A stretch of DNA of 64,000 bases from Phocaeicola plebeius. Its GTDB lineage: Bacteria; Bacteroidota; Bacteroidia; Bacteroidales; Bacteroidaceae. Shown here one piece after another: positions 52,461-61,465 of the stretch. The stretch is taken from assembly GCF_003437535.1 (NCBI RefSeq), contig NZ_QSQT01000017.1:19145-83144 (forward strand), written 5' to 3'. How positions within the stretch are numbered: position 1 is the first letter of the stretch; the number at the start of each line of letters is the position of its first letter. Below the pieces are notes generated by a model. That model was not told where the DNA came from, made no database searches, and worked only from the letters and a program-made list of their open reading frames with translations. The position numbers and the translations under genes were made by a program.

Positions 52461-53609
52461 ATGAAAACACTAACATATTTGCCTGTAAACTGGGTCAATG
52501 GTCTGAAGCTGACCAGCCAGCATTTCTTTGCAAACCAGTATTGCCAAACGGAAGCTCTCAACCGCGAAGCAGGAAGGAGTCTGACCAGTTATAACTATGG
52601 TCTTGGAGAGGTCCTTGAAGGGATAGGTGACAATCTTGAAATAGAGATTTCAGGTGATACCATGTCCACTCTCTGTGTCCGCCTGAAAAGCTGCAACGCT
52701 ATCACCAAAGGCGGTCTGCCCATCGTTTATTACGACGGTTTATACGGGGATGAGAAACCCTGTGCAACCATTTCAGAATCCGGTCTGCAAGCCGAGGACA
52801 GCGAGTATATGGTACTAATATCCGTAGATCCGTATCACTTGATACCTGTCGGTGAACCGGACCCGGAAGAGGTGCCTTTGCATCACCCGTATGTCTTGCC
52901 GAGCATAAAACTCCATATCGTTCCCAAAAACCAAGTCAACAAATCTTTCTACAGCCAGAATTTTTTGCTGGTGGCAGAGGTATGCAGACAAGGGAATACC
53001 TATAAAATCAATCATCAATATATTCCACCGGTACAACATTCCGCTTGCCACGATGGGATTAAAACATTCATTTCCCAATTGGCACGTACCCTACAGTCGA
53101 TAAAAGAAGACGTGAAACTCATTTACAGCAGGAATGTTGCTGACAAGCGTAGAGATACGCTTGCCAATAATACATTTGAGCTGTGTAAGGCTTTCTCGGC
53201 CTTTTACAACTCAAGAATCTTCTTTATCGAACAAATCGCCTTAGAGCAACCGCCGATATATCTTGTGCAGGCCGTGAATGAGCTTGCAAACGGTCTGAAC
53301 TCCGCTCTTCAAAGTCTTTCCGAAACGGAAAGAGAACAATTGCTCCAATATTTCTATGAGTGGACCAATGTCACACCCTCTGAATTTATCACGAAGATAG
53401 AGAGCCTAACCAAGCTTATGTATGACCATACCAATATAAACCAGTCATTGCAGACGGCAGGGGCATTTGTGACACTGCTCAGCAATATGTTCCACAAAAT
53501 GAGTGAACTGGAATACATCGGAATGGTTCGTGAGAATATTATAGTAGGAGACGAAAGTCACGAAACAATAGAGGCTCAAAAGAAACGATCATGGTCGTTT
53601 ATAGGTTGA
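52461..53609 (+). CDS. tssK: T6SS baseplate protein TssK
   Basis: 382 residues. The opening PVNWVNGLKLTSQHFFANQY is the TssK beta-shell start, and LARTLQSIKEDVKLIYSRNV and the helical end fit the rest. TssK connects baseplate and membrane complex. It starts three bases after the tssN stop. Confidence 0.9.
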   Translation: MKTLTYLPVNWVNGLKLTSQHFFANQYCQTEALNREAGRSLTSYNYGLGEVLEGIGDNLEIEISGDTMSTLCVRLKSCNAITKGGLPIVYYDGLYGDEKPCATISESGLQAEDSEYMVLISVDPYHLIPVGEPDPEEVPLHHPYVLPSIKLHIVPKNQVNKSFYSQNFLLVAEVCRQGNTYKINHQYIPPVQHSACHDGIKTFISQLARTLQSIKEDVKLIYSRNVADKRRDTLANNTFELCKAFSAFYNSRIFFIEQIALEQPPIYLVQAVNELANGLNSALQSLSETEREQLLQYFYEWTNVTPSEFITKIESLTKLMYDHTNINQSLQTAGAFVTLLSNMFHKMSELEYIGMVRENIIVGDESHETIEAQKKRSWSFIG

Positions 53610-53629
53610 GCGATTAAATCATAGCAAGT

Positions 53630-54127
53630 ATGGAAGCAGAAAACAAAATAGCTCGTTTGAAAGCGAAACTCCGATTTACTTTGGTATTCGCTATCGCACT
53701 GATTGTTACCACAACCGGAGGTATCGTAACGATTGTGACTGCACAAAAGGGAATATCCCTTCTTGAAAGCAAGAAGGCCGAATATGACAATGTGTTCAAG
53801 AAACAGGCAGAACTTAACTTCCAGATAGAAGAATTGTTCCGGGACTTGAACAATCTGAAGACCAAGCGGCGAAATTCGAGTGAACACAAGCACATGCAAA
53901 AATTGATAACCAAAAAACGGTTATTAATGGAAAATGACATTGCAATGCAGGCCGATAAAAGCAAGTACGAAGTGTATAAAGCTATGCTTGAACAGATCCG
54001 TGTCATCCAATCATCAATGGATGACCTTGACCGCGAAAGCAAAAAGCGTGAAAGCAACATGGAGCAACTTGAAAAGTGTAGAATCAAATATCAGGAATTA
54101 ACCAAGAATAAACTGACGAAGCCATGA
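53630..54127 (+). CDS. tssO: T6SSiii transmembrane protein TssO
   Basis: 165 residues: one N-terminal membrane helix (about 13-35) and a long coiled coil (about 45-160). The bitopic coiled-coil plan and place after tssK match TssO of T6SSiii. A second gene of the same plan overlaps its stop by four bases, so which of the two is TssO is not certain. Confidence 0.7.
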   Translation: MEAENKIARLKAKLRFTLVFAIALIVTTTGGIVTIVTAQKGISLLESKKAEYDNVFKKQAELNFQIEELFRDLNNLKTKRRNSSEHKHMQKLITKKRLLMENDIAMQADKSKYEVYKAMLEQIRVIQSSMDDLDRESKKRESNMEQLEKCRIKYQELTKNKLTKP

Positions 54128-54570
54128 CAAAAGACGAAATGCTATGGGGAAACATCCGTTTCCTCCTGCTGCTGATTTTCTCAGTAGCCGCAATTTATAT
54201 CATACTTTGCCGGTATATACTCAACGTACCGACAGAGGACAGTTCGGAGTTGATAAACGAAATCAACCATTCCGAACGCATTTTTGAAATCCAGCATACA
54301 CATATGCAGCAAGCGCAGAACATCTGGAATGAGATTGACTCTCTGGACTTCAACATTCATCAAGTACAAAAGATGGACGAGGTGAAGGATGGGATTTACC
54401 AATTGCAGCATATATACAAGGAAAACAATATGAATACGAAATTCCTTTTCGGCGTGTTGTCCTCCAGAATGCTTAAATGCCAATTCGACATAAAAGAGGA
54501 ATTGAACAGTCTGGTACATAACAATGCACTGATTGAACGGGATTTGGAAGAATGTAAAGCCAATTTATAA
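54124..54570 (+). CDS. T6SSiii bitopic coiled-coil membrane protein (TssO/TssP type)
   Basis: 148 residues: one membrane helix (about 12-31) and a helical periplasmic part with SERIFEIQHTHMQQAQNIWN and ending LIERDLEECKANL. It has the same plan as the upstream gene but is not an obvious copy. Candidate for TssO or TssP in the TssNQOPR envelope complex; the symbol is left blank because I cannot separate them. Confidence 0.65.
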   Translation: MTKDEMLWGNIRFLLLLIFSVAAIYIILCRYILNVPTEDSSELINEINHSERIFEIQHTHMQQAQNIWNEIDSLDFNIHQVQKMDEVKDGIYQLQHIYKENNMNTKFLFGVLSSRMLKCQFDIKEELNSLVHNNALIERDLEECKANL

Positions 54571-54580
54571 AACATTCGCG

Positions 54581-55522
54581 ATGGATAATAAGAAAACTAT
54601 AACAATCATCATATTGGGACTGGTTGCCATAGCAGGTATCCTTTTGTTTTTGTTCCTGCCTTCGAAGTCGCACCTTGCCAATATTGACTTTTATGTGTAT
54701 GACACCAATGATAATTTTCATTATGAGGTCAATGAGCGGTTGGAGCTATTAGTCAACGATACGGCAGCGATTAAAGGCAAACGGCTCATATGGGAAATGG
54801 GAAACGGTGATACACTGATGAGAAATACGGATGTGTCATACACTTACCGTAAGGCCGGCAAATATCTTATTACTTTGAAAATAGACGGAAAACACTCCGT
54901 AAACAAGTATATCAAAGTTATCTCAGGGCTGGAGCATGAGGCCATTGATTCCATACCCCGTATAAATGGAGTGTCAGAGGGTTATCAAGGTGAAGAGCTG
55001 GTCTTTTCGGCAGAAGGCTATGGTATGGACACATGGCTATGGGAATTTGGAGAAAGCGGTACTGTGGACGCATACGAGCAGCAAGTCGTGTATTCGTATG
55101 ATATTCCGGGAGAATACACCATCTCATTACAAACCAATACGACGAAATATCCGGTGAAGCACCGTATAACCATTCTCCCACGCTTTGAAAAAGCAGAGGA
55201 ACTGGTCACGGTGGATTCGTTGGTACTGGTACAGAATGATATAAAAAAACACTTGCAAGCCATAGCTGACGCCAAAGTCTCACAAAAGTCGGTCTATTAC
55301 GAACATACGAATTATATCCGTAACAAATATTTTTGCATTGATGCAGACCAGGTAGTGGTCGTCATCAATGATGAAAAATACAATGATTTCAACGGCTATT
55401 GCCAAGGACTGCATTTTCTTGAAAGCAACAGGAAAAAGCGTGTGAGTATTGATGATGTGAAAATTGACGATTTGAATTGCGTCAAGTCCATCCATGTGAC
55501 ACAAAGTTATATTGAAAAATGA
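54581..55522 (+). CDS. T6SSiii membrane protein with two PKD-like domains (TssP/TssQ position)
   Basis: 313 residues from the ATG at 54581 (MDNKKTITIIILGL); an upstream in-frame ATG at 54533 overlaps the previous gene. One membrane helix (about 5-25) is followed by two PKD-type beta sandwiches: LIWEMGNGDTLMRNTDVSYT with KAGKYLITLKI, and WLWEFGESGTVDAY with IPGEYTISLQ. The C-terminal region (about 215-313) is mixed. PKD domains in the envelope suit a peptidoglycan-spanning part of the T6SSiii membrane complex. Function by position. Confidence 0.75.
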   Translation: MDNKKTITIIILGLVAIAGILLFLFLPSKSHLANIDFYVYDTNDNFHYEVNERLELLVNDTAAIKGKRLIWEMGNGDTLMRNTDVSYTYRKAGKYLITLKIDGKHSVNKYIKVISGLEHEAIDSIPRINGVSEGYQGEELVFSAEGYGMDTWLWEFGESGTVDAYEQQVVYSYDIPGEYTISLQTNTTKYPVKHRITILPRFEKAEELVTVDSLVLVQNDIKKHLQAIADAKVSQKSVYYEHTNYIRNKYFCIDADQVVVVINDEKYNDFNGYCQGLHFLESNRKKRVSIDDVKIDDLNCVKSIHVTQSYIEK

Positions 55523-57867
55523 AACAACTGAATCTCATACGAAATCTGTTTTCTGTGGCCGTGATGATTACTCTTGCGTGCAACGTATCTGCCCAAGTGT
55601 CCATCCGCGACAGAATACAAATAATGGATAGGGATATATTCAATTATCCGGAATTAACAGAAGCTCCTGTCAAAACAAAGAAAAGCAAGACAAACAGAAT
55701 TGTCTATTCGGACAGGACCGGAAATCAAAGTTATGAAGACCCGTATTTCCAACGTAAGCGGTCTTCACACGGGATTGGCACACCCTATTACATAGTAGGT
55801 GAAAAGAACGGAACCTACAAGCTCGTTCAGGCTGACCCAGACATTACAGGCAAGCCCAAGTCGATAATAGGTTTCCTGTATAACAGCAAGAGACACTTTA
55901 AGGAACCCCGTAAAGTCAATTATGCCGGATGGATACCATCGGAAAATGTACTGATGTACGACCATGCCCGTATCAATCCCCGCAACAACCAGCCGATAAG
56001 GTACCGTATAGGCATAAACAGCATTAACAAGCTGTTCGATATCCATCAATTCTTCAATGGAGATACCCTGAAAATATATGGAGAGCCGTTTTTGAAAACA
56101 ACAACGGATGCGGTAGTTGTCAGCGGAGAGGTTGTTTACCTATACAAGTTGGACAAGAGCGGCAAATCCGCATTGATTTCCAATGTTCCCGCATTATCAG
56201 ACAGTACCAAACGCTTTTTAGGGTGGGTTCCCGCTGACCTTCTTGCAGAAGTCGGCCAAAATGAGGTGTATCATATTGATTATTCACGATACCGTGATTC
56301 TTTGTTGTGTGCTGTCAACCTAATGTATCCCGATACGTTGGCATTACATAATGCGAATATTCAGGGTACGATGTTGTTCAACCTGGATGGAAACCCGGCA
56401 GGGCCTATAACGAATGGGAATATCCGGCTGAACTATCCTTTGTCCGTCTGGGACAAGAACTGGAATAAGATCATCAATATCAAAGGCGGAGACATCATGG
56501 TTTCCGATGTCCGAAAGATGGAAGCGGAAAACAAAAACGTGAACATACATGTACTGTTCAATGATGCCGACCTGCCTTATCTATCCCCATATATCAATGT
56601 GCTACAGAACCTAAAGCTGAAAATGAAGCCCGGATATGACTACACTTTCTCGGCAACTTGCATATCCTCCAACGGAGAAAACAGACATTTGGCCCCAACC
56701 AAGGACTTTTCAGCCTGGCTCGACTATATCAAACAATCCATTTCTTCCAAACGGAAAAACGAGCAAGAGGAACAATCATCGTTTTACGGTTTTGGCGGGG
56801 CTATCAAACAAATCTCCCGTTATGATGACGAAAGCCGTTTCAGCAACAATGTATTTGTCATTTTAGGGTCAAAACAAACTTTATCCTTGCACGAGCAACA
56901 ACTCTCGTGGCTGGCAACCCAACCGGCAAGGCTTCTGTTTGCCCAGATAGACAGAGCATCAGGCACTTCTTATCAGGACTTCCTATTGCAGGCCAAATCC
57001 ATTCTGGACAGCCATTCTACGAAATACATAGACCATATATCCAATTATATCGCAGACAGCAGACTGGTAAAGACGGAGCTGTTCAAGAACATAGAAGCTA
57101 CGGATGCCAACTTATACCTGTACGATGCTCCATACAACAGCCTTACGGTAGGAGGAATCTTATTCCCTAAAGGTAGAAACAGACTGGAAAGCAACGCTTT
57201 GGAAACAGCCTTGGATTCCGTATTATGGCAATCTTTCGAAACGGACAGCCTACTGTTGCACTCACTTAAAGATTATGAGCGAAATATAGGTGTCCTAAGA
57301 AGCCGTCCCACATCCGAACTGACGCATATATTCCATCATACGGAAAATCCTGACAGTATGAGCCTTGACGATATAGATAGAAACAGCGTGAATGACACCT
57401 ACTATATAAAGGCCTCCGTAGCGGACAGTATAATGGACGGGTACGAATATGGATATCTACTCGATGACAAGGAAGTGATGGAACTGCTGCAAAGCTACAG
57501 GGGACTGCTCCCGGAGTTCTCAGATAACATAGGGAAAAAGGAGCTAAGAGTGCTTCGCAAGCAATTTAACCGGCAAAAGAAAAGCATAAACAGAAGTTTC
57601 TATCGAAAAGTATTGCCCAGAAATCCATATTTGGCTCAAATCTTCTATTGTAAGACGGGAGTCATGGCCAATGACAGCCTTTTAAATTCAACAAAGGTGA
57701 AGAAACTAAAGAAAAGAAAGGTTGAACTGACGGACTTTAATAGTGGCTATACAGCCCTAATTTCAAAGATGAAGAGACTGGAAGACATGTATCAACGCAA
57801 CCTTTTCAGACCTGTATTCATCGCCGGCAAGAAATATTATTTTATTCCGAAACAATTAATACTGTAA
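55519..57867 (+). CDS. tssR: T6SSiii periplasmic protein TssR
   Basis: 782 residues with a signal peptide (LFSVAVMITLACNVSAQ-VS; the LAC could also act as a lipobox). TssR of this size is the largest T6SSiii-specific component. The first part has repeated SH3-like beta units (GTPYYIVGEKNGTYKLVQAD, FLGWVPADLLAEVGQN), typical of cell-wall contact, then a von Willebrand-like central part (NNVFVILGSKQTLSLHEQQL) and a helical end. It overlaps the previous gene by four bases. Confidence 0.88.
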   Translation: MKQLNLIRNLFSVAVMITLACNVSAQVSIRDRIQIMDRDIFNYPELTEAPVKTKKSKTNRIVYSDRTGNQSYEDPYFQRKRSSHGIGTPYYIVGEKNGTYKLVQADPDITGKPKSIIGFLYNSKRHFKEPRKVNYAGWIPSENVLMYDHARINPRNNQPIRYRIGINSINKLFDIHQFFNGDTLKIYGEPFLKTTTDAVVVSGEVVYLYKLDKSGKSALISNVPALSDSTKRFLGWVPADLLAEVGQNEVYHIDYSRYRDSLLCAVNLMYPDTLALHNANIQGTMLFNLDGNPAGPITNGNIRLNYPLSVWDKNWNKIINIKGGDIMVSDVRKMEAENKNVNIHVLFNDADLPYLSPYINVLQNLKLKMKPGYDYTFSATCISSNGENRHLAPTKDFSAWLDYIKQSISSKRKNEQEEQSSFYGFGGAIKQISRYDDESRFSNNVFVILGSKQTLSLHEQQLSWLATQPARLLFAQIDRASGTSYQDFLLQAKSILDSHSTKYIDHISNYIADSRLVKTELFKNIEATDANLYLYDAPYNSLTVGGILFPKGRNRLESNALETALDSVLWQSFETDSLLLHSLKDYERNIGVLRSRPTSELTHIFHHTENPDSMSLDDIDRNSVNDTYYIKASVADSIMDGYEYGYLLDDKEVMELLQSYRGLLPEFSDNIGKKELRVLRKQFNRQKKSINRSFYRKVLPRNPYLAQIFYCKTGVMANDSLLNSTKVKKLKKRKVELTDFNSGYTALISKMKRLEDMYQRNLFRPVFIAGKKYYFIPKQLIL

Positions 57868-57872
57868 ATAAA

Positions 57873-58676
57873 ATGGAACCAACAAGAGAACAACTACAGG
57901 CAGAGATTCTTGAAATCCTATATCAGAAGTGCCTCCAGAAGCCAATATGGGTATCTTGTGCAGAAATATTTTGGAGCATCAGCAACCTCAAGGTATCAGA
58001 ACGGAGTGTCAAGGACGTTCTTGACTGGCTGGTAAAAAACGACCTTGTAATTTATCAAGCGGATAAATACCAGATTGCCAAGCGCGAATTTATGGATATA
58101 TCAAGACGTAAGGCTCTTGAGAAAAAAGAGACCGAAGAAAATGCCGAAGTCCGGACTGTAGAGTATGGAACATCCATTCCGCCTCACACGATGAACCATC
58201 ATCCATGGCTTGAACGAGAGTACCAACAACCTGTCGCGAAATCATCAAACACAATGTTTGCCATCATAGCATTAATAGCCTTTCTGATCAGCGGCACACT
58301 TGTTGGCATACTCCTGTTCAACAGCTTCGCAACGGAACAGCGCAATAATGCAGAACTGACATACCTTCCGGACAGCATACAAGTTCCCTCGTTACAGGTA
58401 AGCACGCCCGGATATATCCGTGACGCATATACGACCAACCGCAACTTCAAGAACATCCAAAATTCGCTGGAGACACAGCAACGGATTAATGCTGAACTTA
58501 TGGATATCTGCAAGGCACAACAATCCCAGATTAATATACTGACAACTTGCTCCAAACAACAAGCGGCGGACATCGAACATTTGGAAAAGGAACGGAAGAT
58601 CTATACATGGATGATTGCCCTTGCACTCCTGGTATTAAGTTCATTGCTCATCTGCCGATATGGACGTAAGAATTAG
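57873..58676 (+). CDS. Winged-helix-like membrane protein at the end of the tss operon (DUF5457-like)
   Basis: 267 residues: an N-terminal winged-helix-like domain (about 1-75, ILEILYQKCLQKPIWVSCAE, SERSVKDVLDWLVKNDLVIY), a linker, one membrane helix (about 130-152), a coiled coil (about 185-240) and a C-terminal helix (245-262). A DNA-binding-type domain on a membrane protein at the end of a T6SS operon is unusual; it may instead bind a baseplate partner. I recall DUF5457 for proteins of this kind in Bacteroides but could not check. Five bases after tssR. Confidence 0.65.
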   Translation: MEPTREQLQAEILEILYQKCLQKPIWVSCAEIFWSISNLKVSERSVKDVLDWLVKNDLVIYQADKYQIAKREFMDISRRKALEKKETEENAEVRTVEYGTSIPPHTMNHHPWLEREYQQPVAKSSNTMFAIIALIAFLISGTLVGILLFNSFATEQRNNAELTYLPDSIQVPSLQVSTPGYIRDAYTTNRNFKNIQNSLETQQRINAELMDICKAQQSQINILTTCSKQQAADIEHLEKERKIYTWMIALALLVLSSLLICRYGRKN

Positions 58677-58714
58677 GATATACGCAAACATTCAGACTGC
58701 ATAGTCAATCTGCT

Positions 58715-58753
58715 AACGGTATCTGCCACTTTCATGCGGTGGATACCGTTTTT
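58715..58753 (+). terminator. Terminator after the tss structural operon
   Basis: AACGGTATCTGCCAC (58715-58729) pairs with GTGG.ATACCGTT (58739-58750) around TTTCATGCG, then a short T run. It ends the operon before the Hcp promoter. Confidence 0.8.
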
Positions 58754-58967
58754 CTGCATTCCGGCAGCAGTTTACTTTCCGACGGTTTCGTCCGTTCCTG
58801 ATGAAACTTCTTCTACAAGTGTTATTGTACAATGCCAGGAATCAATTTAATAGCGACACATCATCAACGGGGCGTGTTTCTAATCATATAGGACAGTGGC
58901 TTTATACACGAACATTAGTTTAAAACGTGTTAAAATGAAAATAACAGCAAAAAAACGCGCTAAAAAA

Positions 58968-58999
58968 TTTGGAAAAATGAATATAAGCACTTATATTTG
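58968..58999 (+). promoter_or_regulatory. Strong promoter of the Hcp (tssD) cassette
   Basis: TTTG (58968-58971), a 20-base spacer and TATATTTG (58992-58999) match both Bacteroidetes boxes exactly. A leader of about 185 bases runs to the Hcp start at 59190. Separate, strong transcription suits the large amount of tube protein needed. The gap 58677-59189 otherwise holds the terminator and no gene. Confidence 0.85.
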
Positions 59000-59189
59000 C
59001 TCACATCAAAGATGATGTTTTATTTTCTTCTCTTTTTCCCACAATAAAACTGAGTCATCCGGAGGCTGAGAGGAAATTTCAAAAAATCGTTTTTGAGGTT
59101 TTCTCTTTTTTGCATCTATACCGGTTAGGGCGCAAGGACGGAGAAACCGAAGTAAAATAATTAAGTTTAACCCATTAAATCCAAGTATT

Positions 59190-59585
59190 ATGGCATTTAG
59201 AGCATCATTGGAACTTAACAACAAGGAATTTGACGTCCTTTATTCAAACTATGAGTTTAGTCGTAACACGGACCCTAAAGGTATGCCCTCTTCAAGCGTA
59301 TTGGGTGGTAGAGTAAAAGCAACCATCGAATCAACAGAAGACACTTCGGTCATCGAAGCGATGTTGAACAGTCCTTTCAAACCTGTAGAAGGAAAGATTA
59401 TCTACAAAAAAACGGAGGAAGATGCCAAGATGAAGGAGATCCAGTTCAAGAACGCATACATCGTTCACTACTCGGAAACTCTGGACGCGAACAACGATGT
59501 GCCTATGACAATCACCATTACGTTCTCCGCTGAAGAAATCATCGTCGGCAGCGCAGCTCTTGACAACCGTTGGCCGAAGAAATAA
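59190..59585 (+). CDS. tssD: T6SS tube protein TssD (Hcp)
   Basis: 131 residues, a compact beta-barrel type: FRASLELNNKEFDVLYSNYE, then FSRNTDPKGMPSS, LGGRVKATIEST and MTITITFSAEEIIVGSAALD. This is the Bacteroidetes Hcp form, shorter than the proteobacterial one and built as a ring for the inner tube. It has its own promoter, 111 bases before vgrG. Confidence 0.93.
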   Translation: MAFRASLELNNKEFDVLYSNYEFSRNTDPKGMPSSSVLGGRVKATIESTEDTSVIEAMLNSPFKPVEGKIIYKKTEEDAKMKEIQFKNAYIVHYSETLDANNDVPMTITITFSAEEIIVGSAALDNRWPKK

Positions 59586-59695
59586 ATCGGCGTACATAGG
59601 TAAATCCTAAATCAAAACATTTGTCAGGCCGTCCGACGGACTTCCGCCGGGCGGCTTTGGCAATTTGGATATAAACCGTCAAATATAATGCCGCC

Positions 59696-61459
59696 ATGCT
59701 GGAACAAAAAAAAGTCACATTGGAAATAGCCGGCATACCCATGCCGTCGTTTGTGCAGTTGATGCTCAAACAGAGCATCAATGAGCATCACTACTTTGAG
59801 ATAACACTGGATATCCAAGCCATAGAAGCCTATGGCGTAGAAATCCCGGAGGCGTCAAAAGACTGGGTTGGGAAAAAAGTAATCATGGACTTCGGCGGCA
59901 CTGTTTTTGTCGGCGTGGCCACCATGGTGGGACTTCATCGTTCCGGTGGAACACACGGAAATATAAAAGTGACGGGATATTCGTCAACATTCCTACTGGA
60001 GTCAGACCACACTTGTGCCTCATGGTGCAACAAATCCTTGTCTGACATCGTTAAGGAACTTACAGACAAGGCAGGAGTGCAAGCTCTTGTCAATCCGGAA
60101 ACGAAATCGAAGCTGGAATACGAATGCCAGTACGAGGAAACCAACTTCAGATTCATACAACGGCTTGCCCGCCAATATCAGGAATGGCTCTACTACGACG
60201 GACAGAACCTTGTATTCGGGAAGCCACAGGCCGGCTCGACGACCAAGCTGACATACGGCGAGGAACTATCCGTGCTCGATGTCTGCTCGCAGACACTTGC
60301 CCGACCAATAAAGGGAAGTTCTTACCATTCGGTGAACGACCAGACCTATAACGGTCAATCCCCCGATACCGCAGCCGGACAAAACACATTGGGACAAGCG
60401 GCCTTTGACTCGTCATTGGCTTTGTTTACCGCTCCCGCTGTCCAACGGGCGGAACCGCGCATAACCAATAAGGGTGAACTTGACGCCTATTTCCAACGCA
60501 GGCAGCAAAGCGACAGCGCCGCATCCAGTTTCATCACCGGGGAAAGCGATTGCCGCATCCTTACGGTGGGCAGTATCATAGATGTTCATACCGCTATCCA
60601 TACAGGAATAGGTATCCACGTAAAAAATAGCATCGGCACCTATATCATTACGGAAATAACCCACGTAGCCGGTATGGGTGACAGTTACCAGAACTATTTC
60701 ACCGCACTTCCGTCCTCTATTCCCACCCTTCCATGCCCGGATGTACCTCTGCCTGTCGCTCATACACAGCAGGCCGTGGTTGTCAGCAACGAGGACCCGA
60801 AAAAGTTAGGCCGCGTCCAAGTCAAGATGAACTGGCAGACCGGTCCGATGCAAACCTCGTGGATACGGGTACTCACTCCTGACGCAGGTACAAGCGACAA
60901 AGTGGCCACAAACAGAGGATTTGTATTCATACCCGAAAAGGGAGACCAAGTCATGGTGGCATTCAGATATGATGACCCGAACCGTCCGTTTGTACTTGGC
61001 AGCTTATTCCATGGAAAGTCAGGCACCGGTGGCGGCAGTTCAAACAAAACAAAAAGCCTGACTACCCGCAGCGGTTGTACCATAACGCTTGATGATGAAA
61101 AAGGAAGCGTTATGATGAAAGACAAGGAAGGCAACAGCTATACGGCAGACGGAGAAGGAAATATCACAATATCTGCCTCTAAAAGCATCACCTTGTGTGT
61201 TGGAGAAAACAAAATAATGATTGATAGCGAAGGCAATATATCATCTAATGCGGAAAAGGACATAACAGAGTCCGCGGGTGCCAATATTGCGCAATCGGCA
61301 GAAAATATTGATTGTACAGCAAGCAGCAATTATAATATCTCCAGTACTGATTTTACAGCAACCGGCAGCAGCAGTGCCACGGTCAGCGGTACAACAAAGG
61401 CTACGATAGATTCTTCCGGAACCACAGCCGTAGCCGGAACTATTGTTAAATTGAATTAA
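59696..61459 (+). CDS. vgrG: T6SS spike protein VgrG (TssI)
   Basis: 587 residues. The N-terminal gp27-like region (LMLKQSINEHHYFEITLDIQ, VTGYSSTFLLESDHTCASWC) leads to the gp5 OB-like segment (LGRVQVKMNWQTGPMQTSWI, GFVFIPEKGDQVMVAFRYDD), and the C-terminal needle with repeating D/T/I/S strands (EGNISSNAEKDITESAGANI). It is intact and ends without an extra effector domain. The spike would carry the PAAR-like tip encoded downstream. Confidence 0.93.
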   Translation: MLEQKKVTLEIAGIPMPSFVQLMLKQSINEHHYFEITLDIQAIEAYGVEIPEASKDWVGKKVIMDFGGTVFVGVATMVGLHRSGGTHGNIKVTGYSSTFLLESDHTCASWCNKSLSDIVKELTDKAGVQALVNPETKSKLEYECQYEETNFRFIQRLARQYQEWLYYDGQNLVFGKPQAGSTTKLTYGEELSVLDVCSQTLARPIKGSSYHSVNDQTYNGQSPDTAAGQNTLGQAAFDSSLALFTAPAVQRAEPRITNKGELDAYFQRRQQSDSAASSFITGESDCRILTVGSIIDVHTAIHTGIGIHVKNSIGTYIITEITHVAGMGDSYQNYFTALPSSIPTLPCPDVPLPVAHTQQAVVVSNEDPKKLGRVQVKMNWQTGPMQTSWIRVLTPDAGTSDKVATNRGFVFIPEKGDQVMVAFRYDDPNRPFVLGSLFHGKSGTGGGSSNKTKSLTTRSGCTITLDDEKGSVMMKDKEGNSYTADGEGNITISASKSITLCVGENKIMIDSEGNISSNAEKDITESAGANIAQSAENIDCTASSNYNISSTDFTATGSSSATVSGTTKATIDSSGTTAVAGTIVKLN

Positions 61460-61465
61460 CAGCAT

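Noticed and set aside
51579..58676. TssJ, TssL and TssM homologues
   Set aside because: No IcmF-type giant protein or DotU-type protein is present; the membrane proteins here fit the T6SSiii-specific set.
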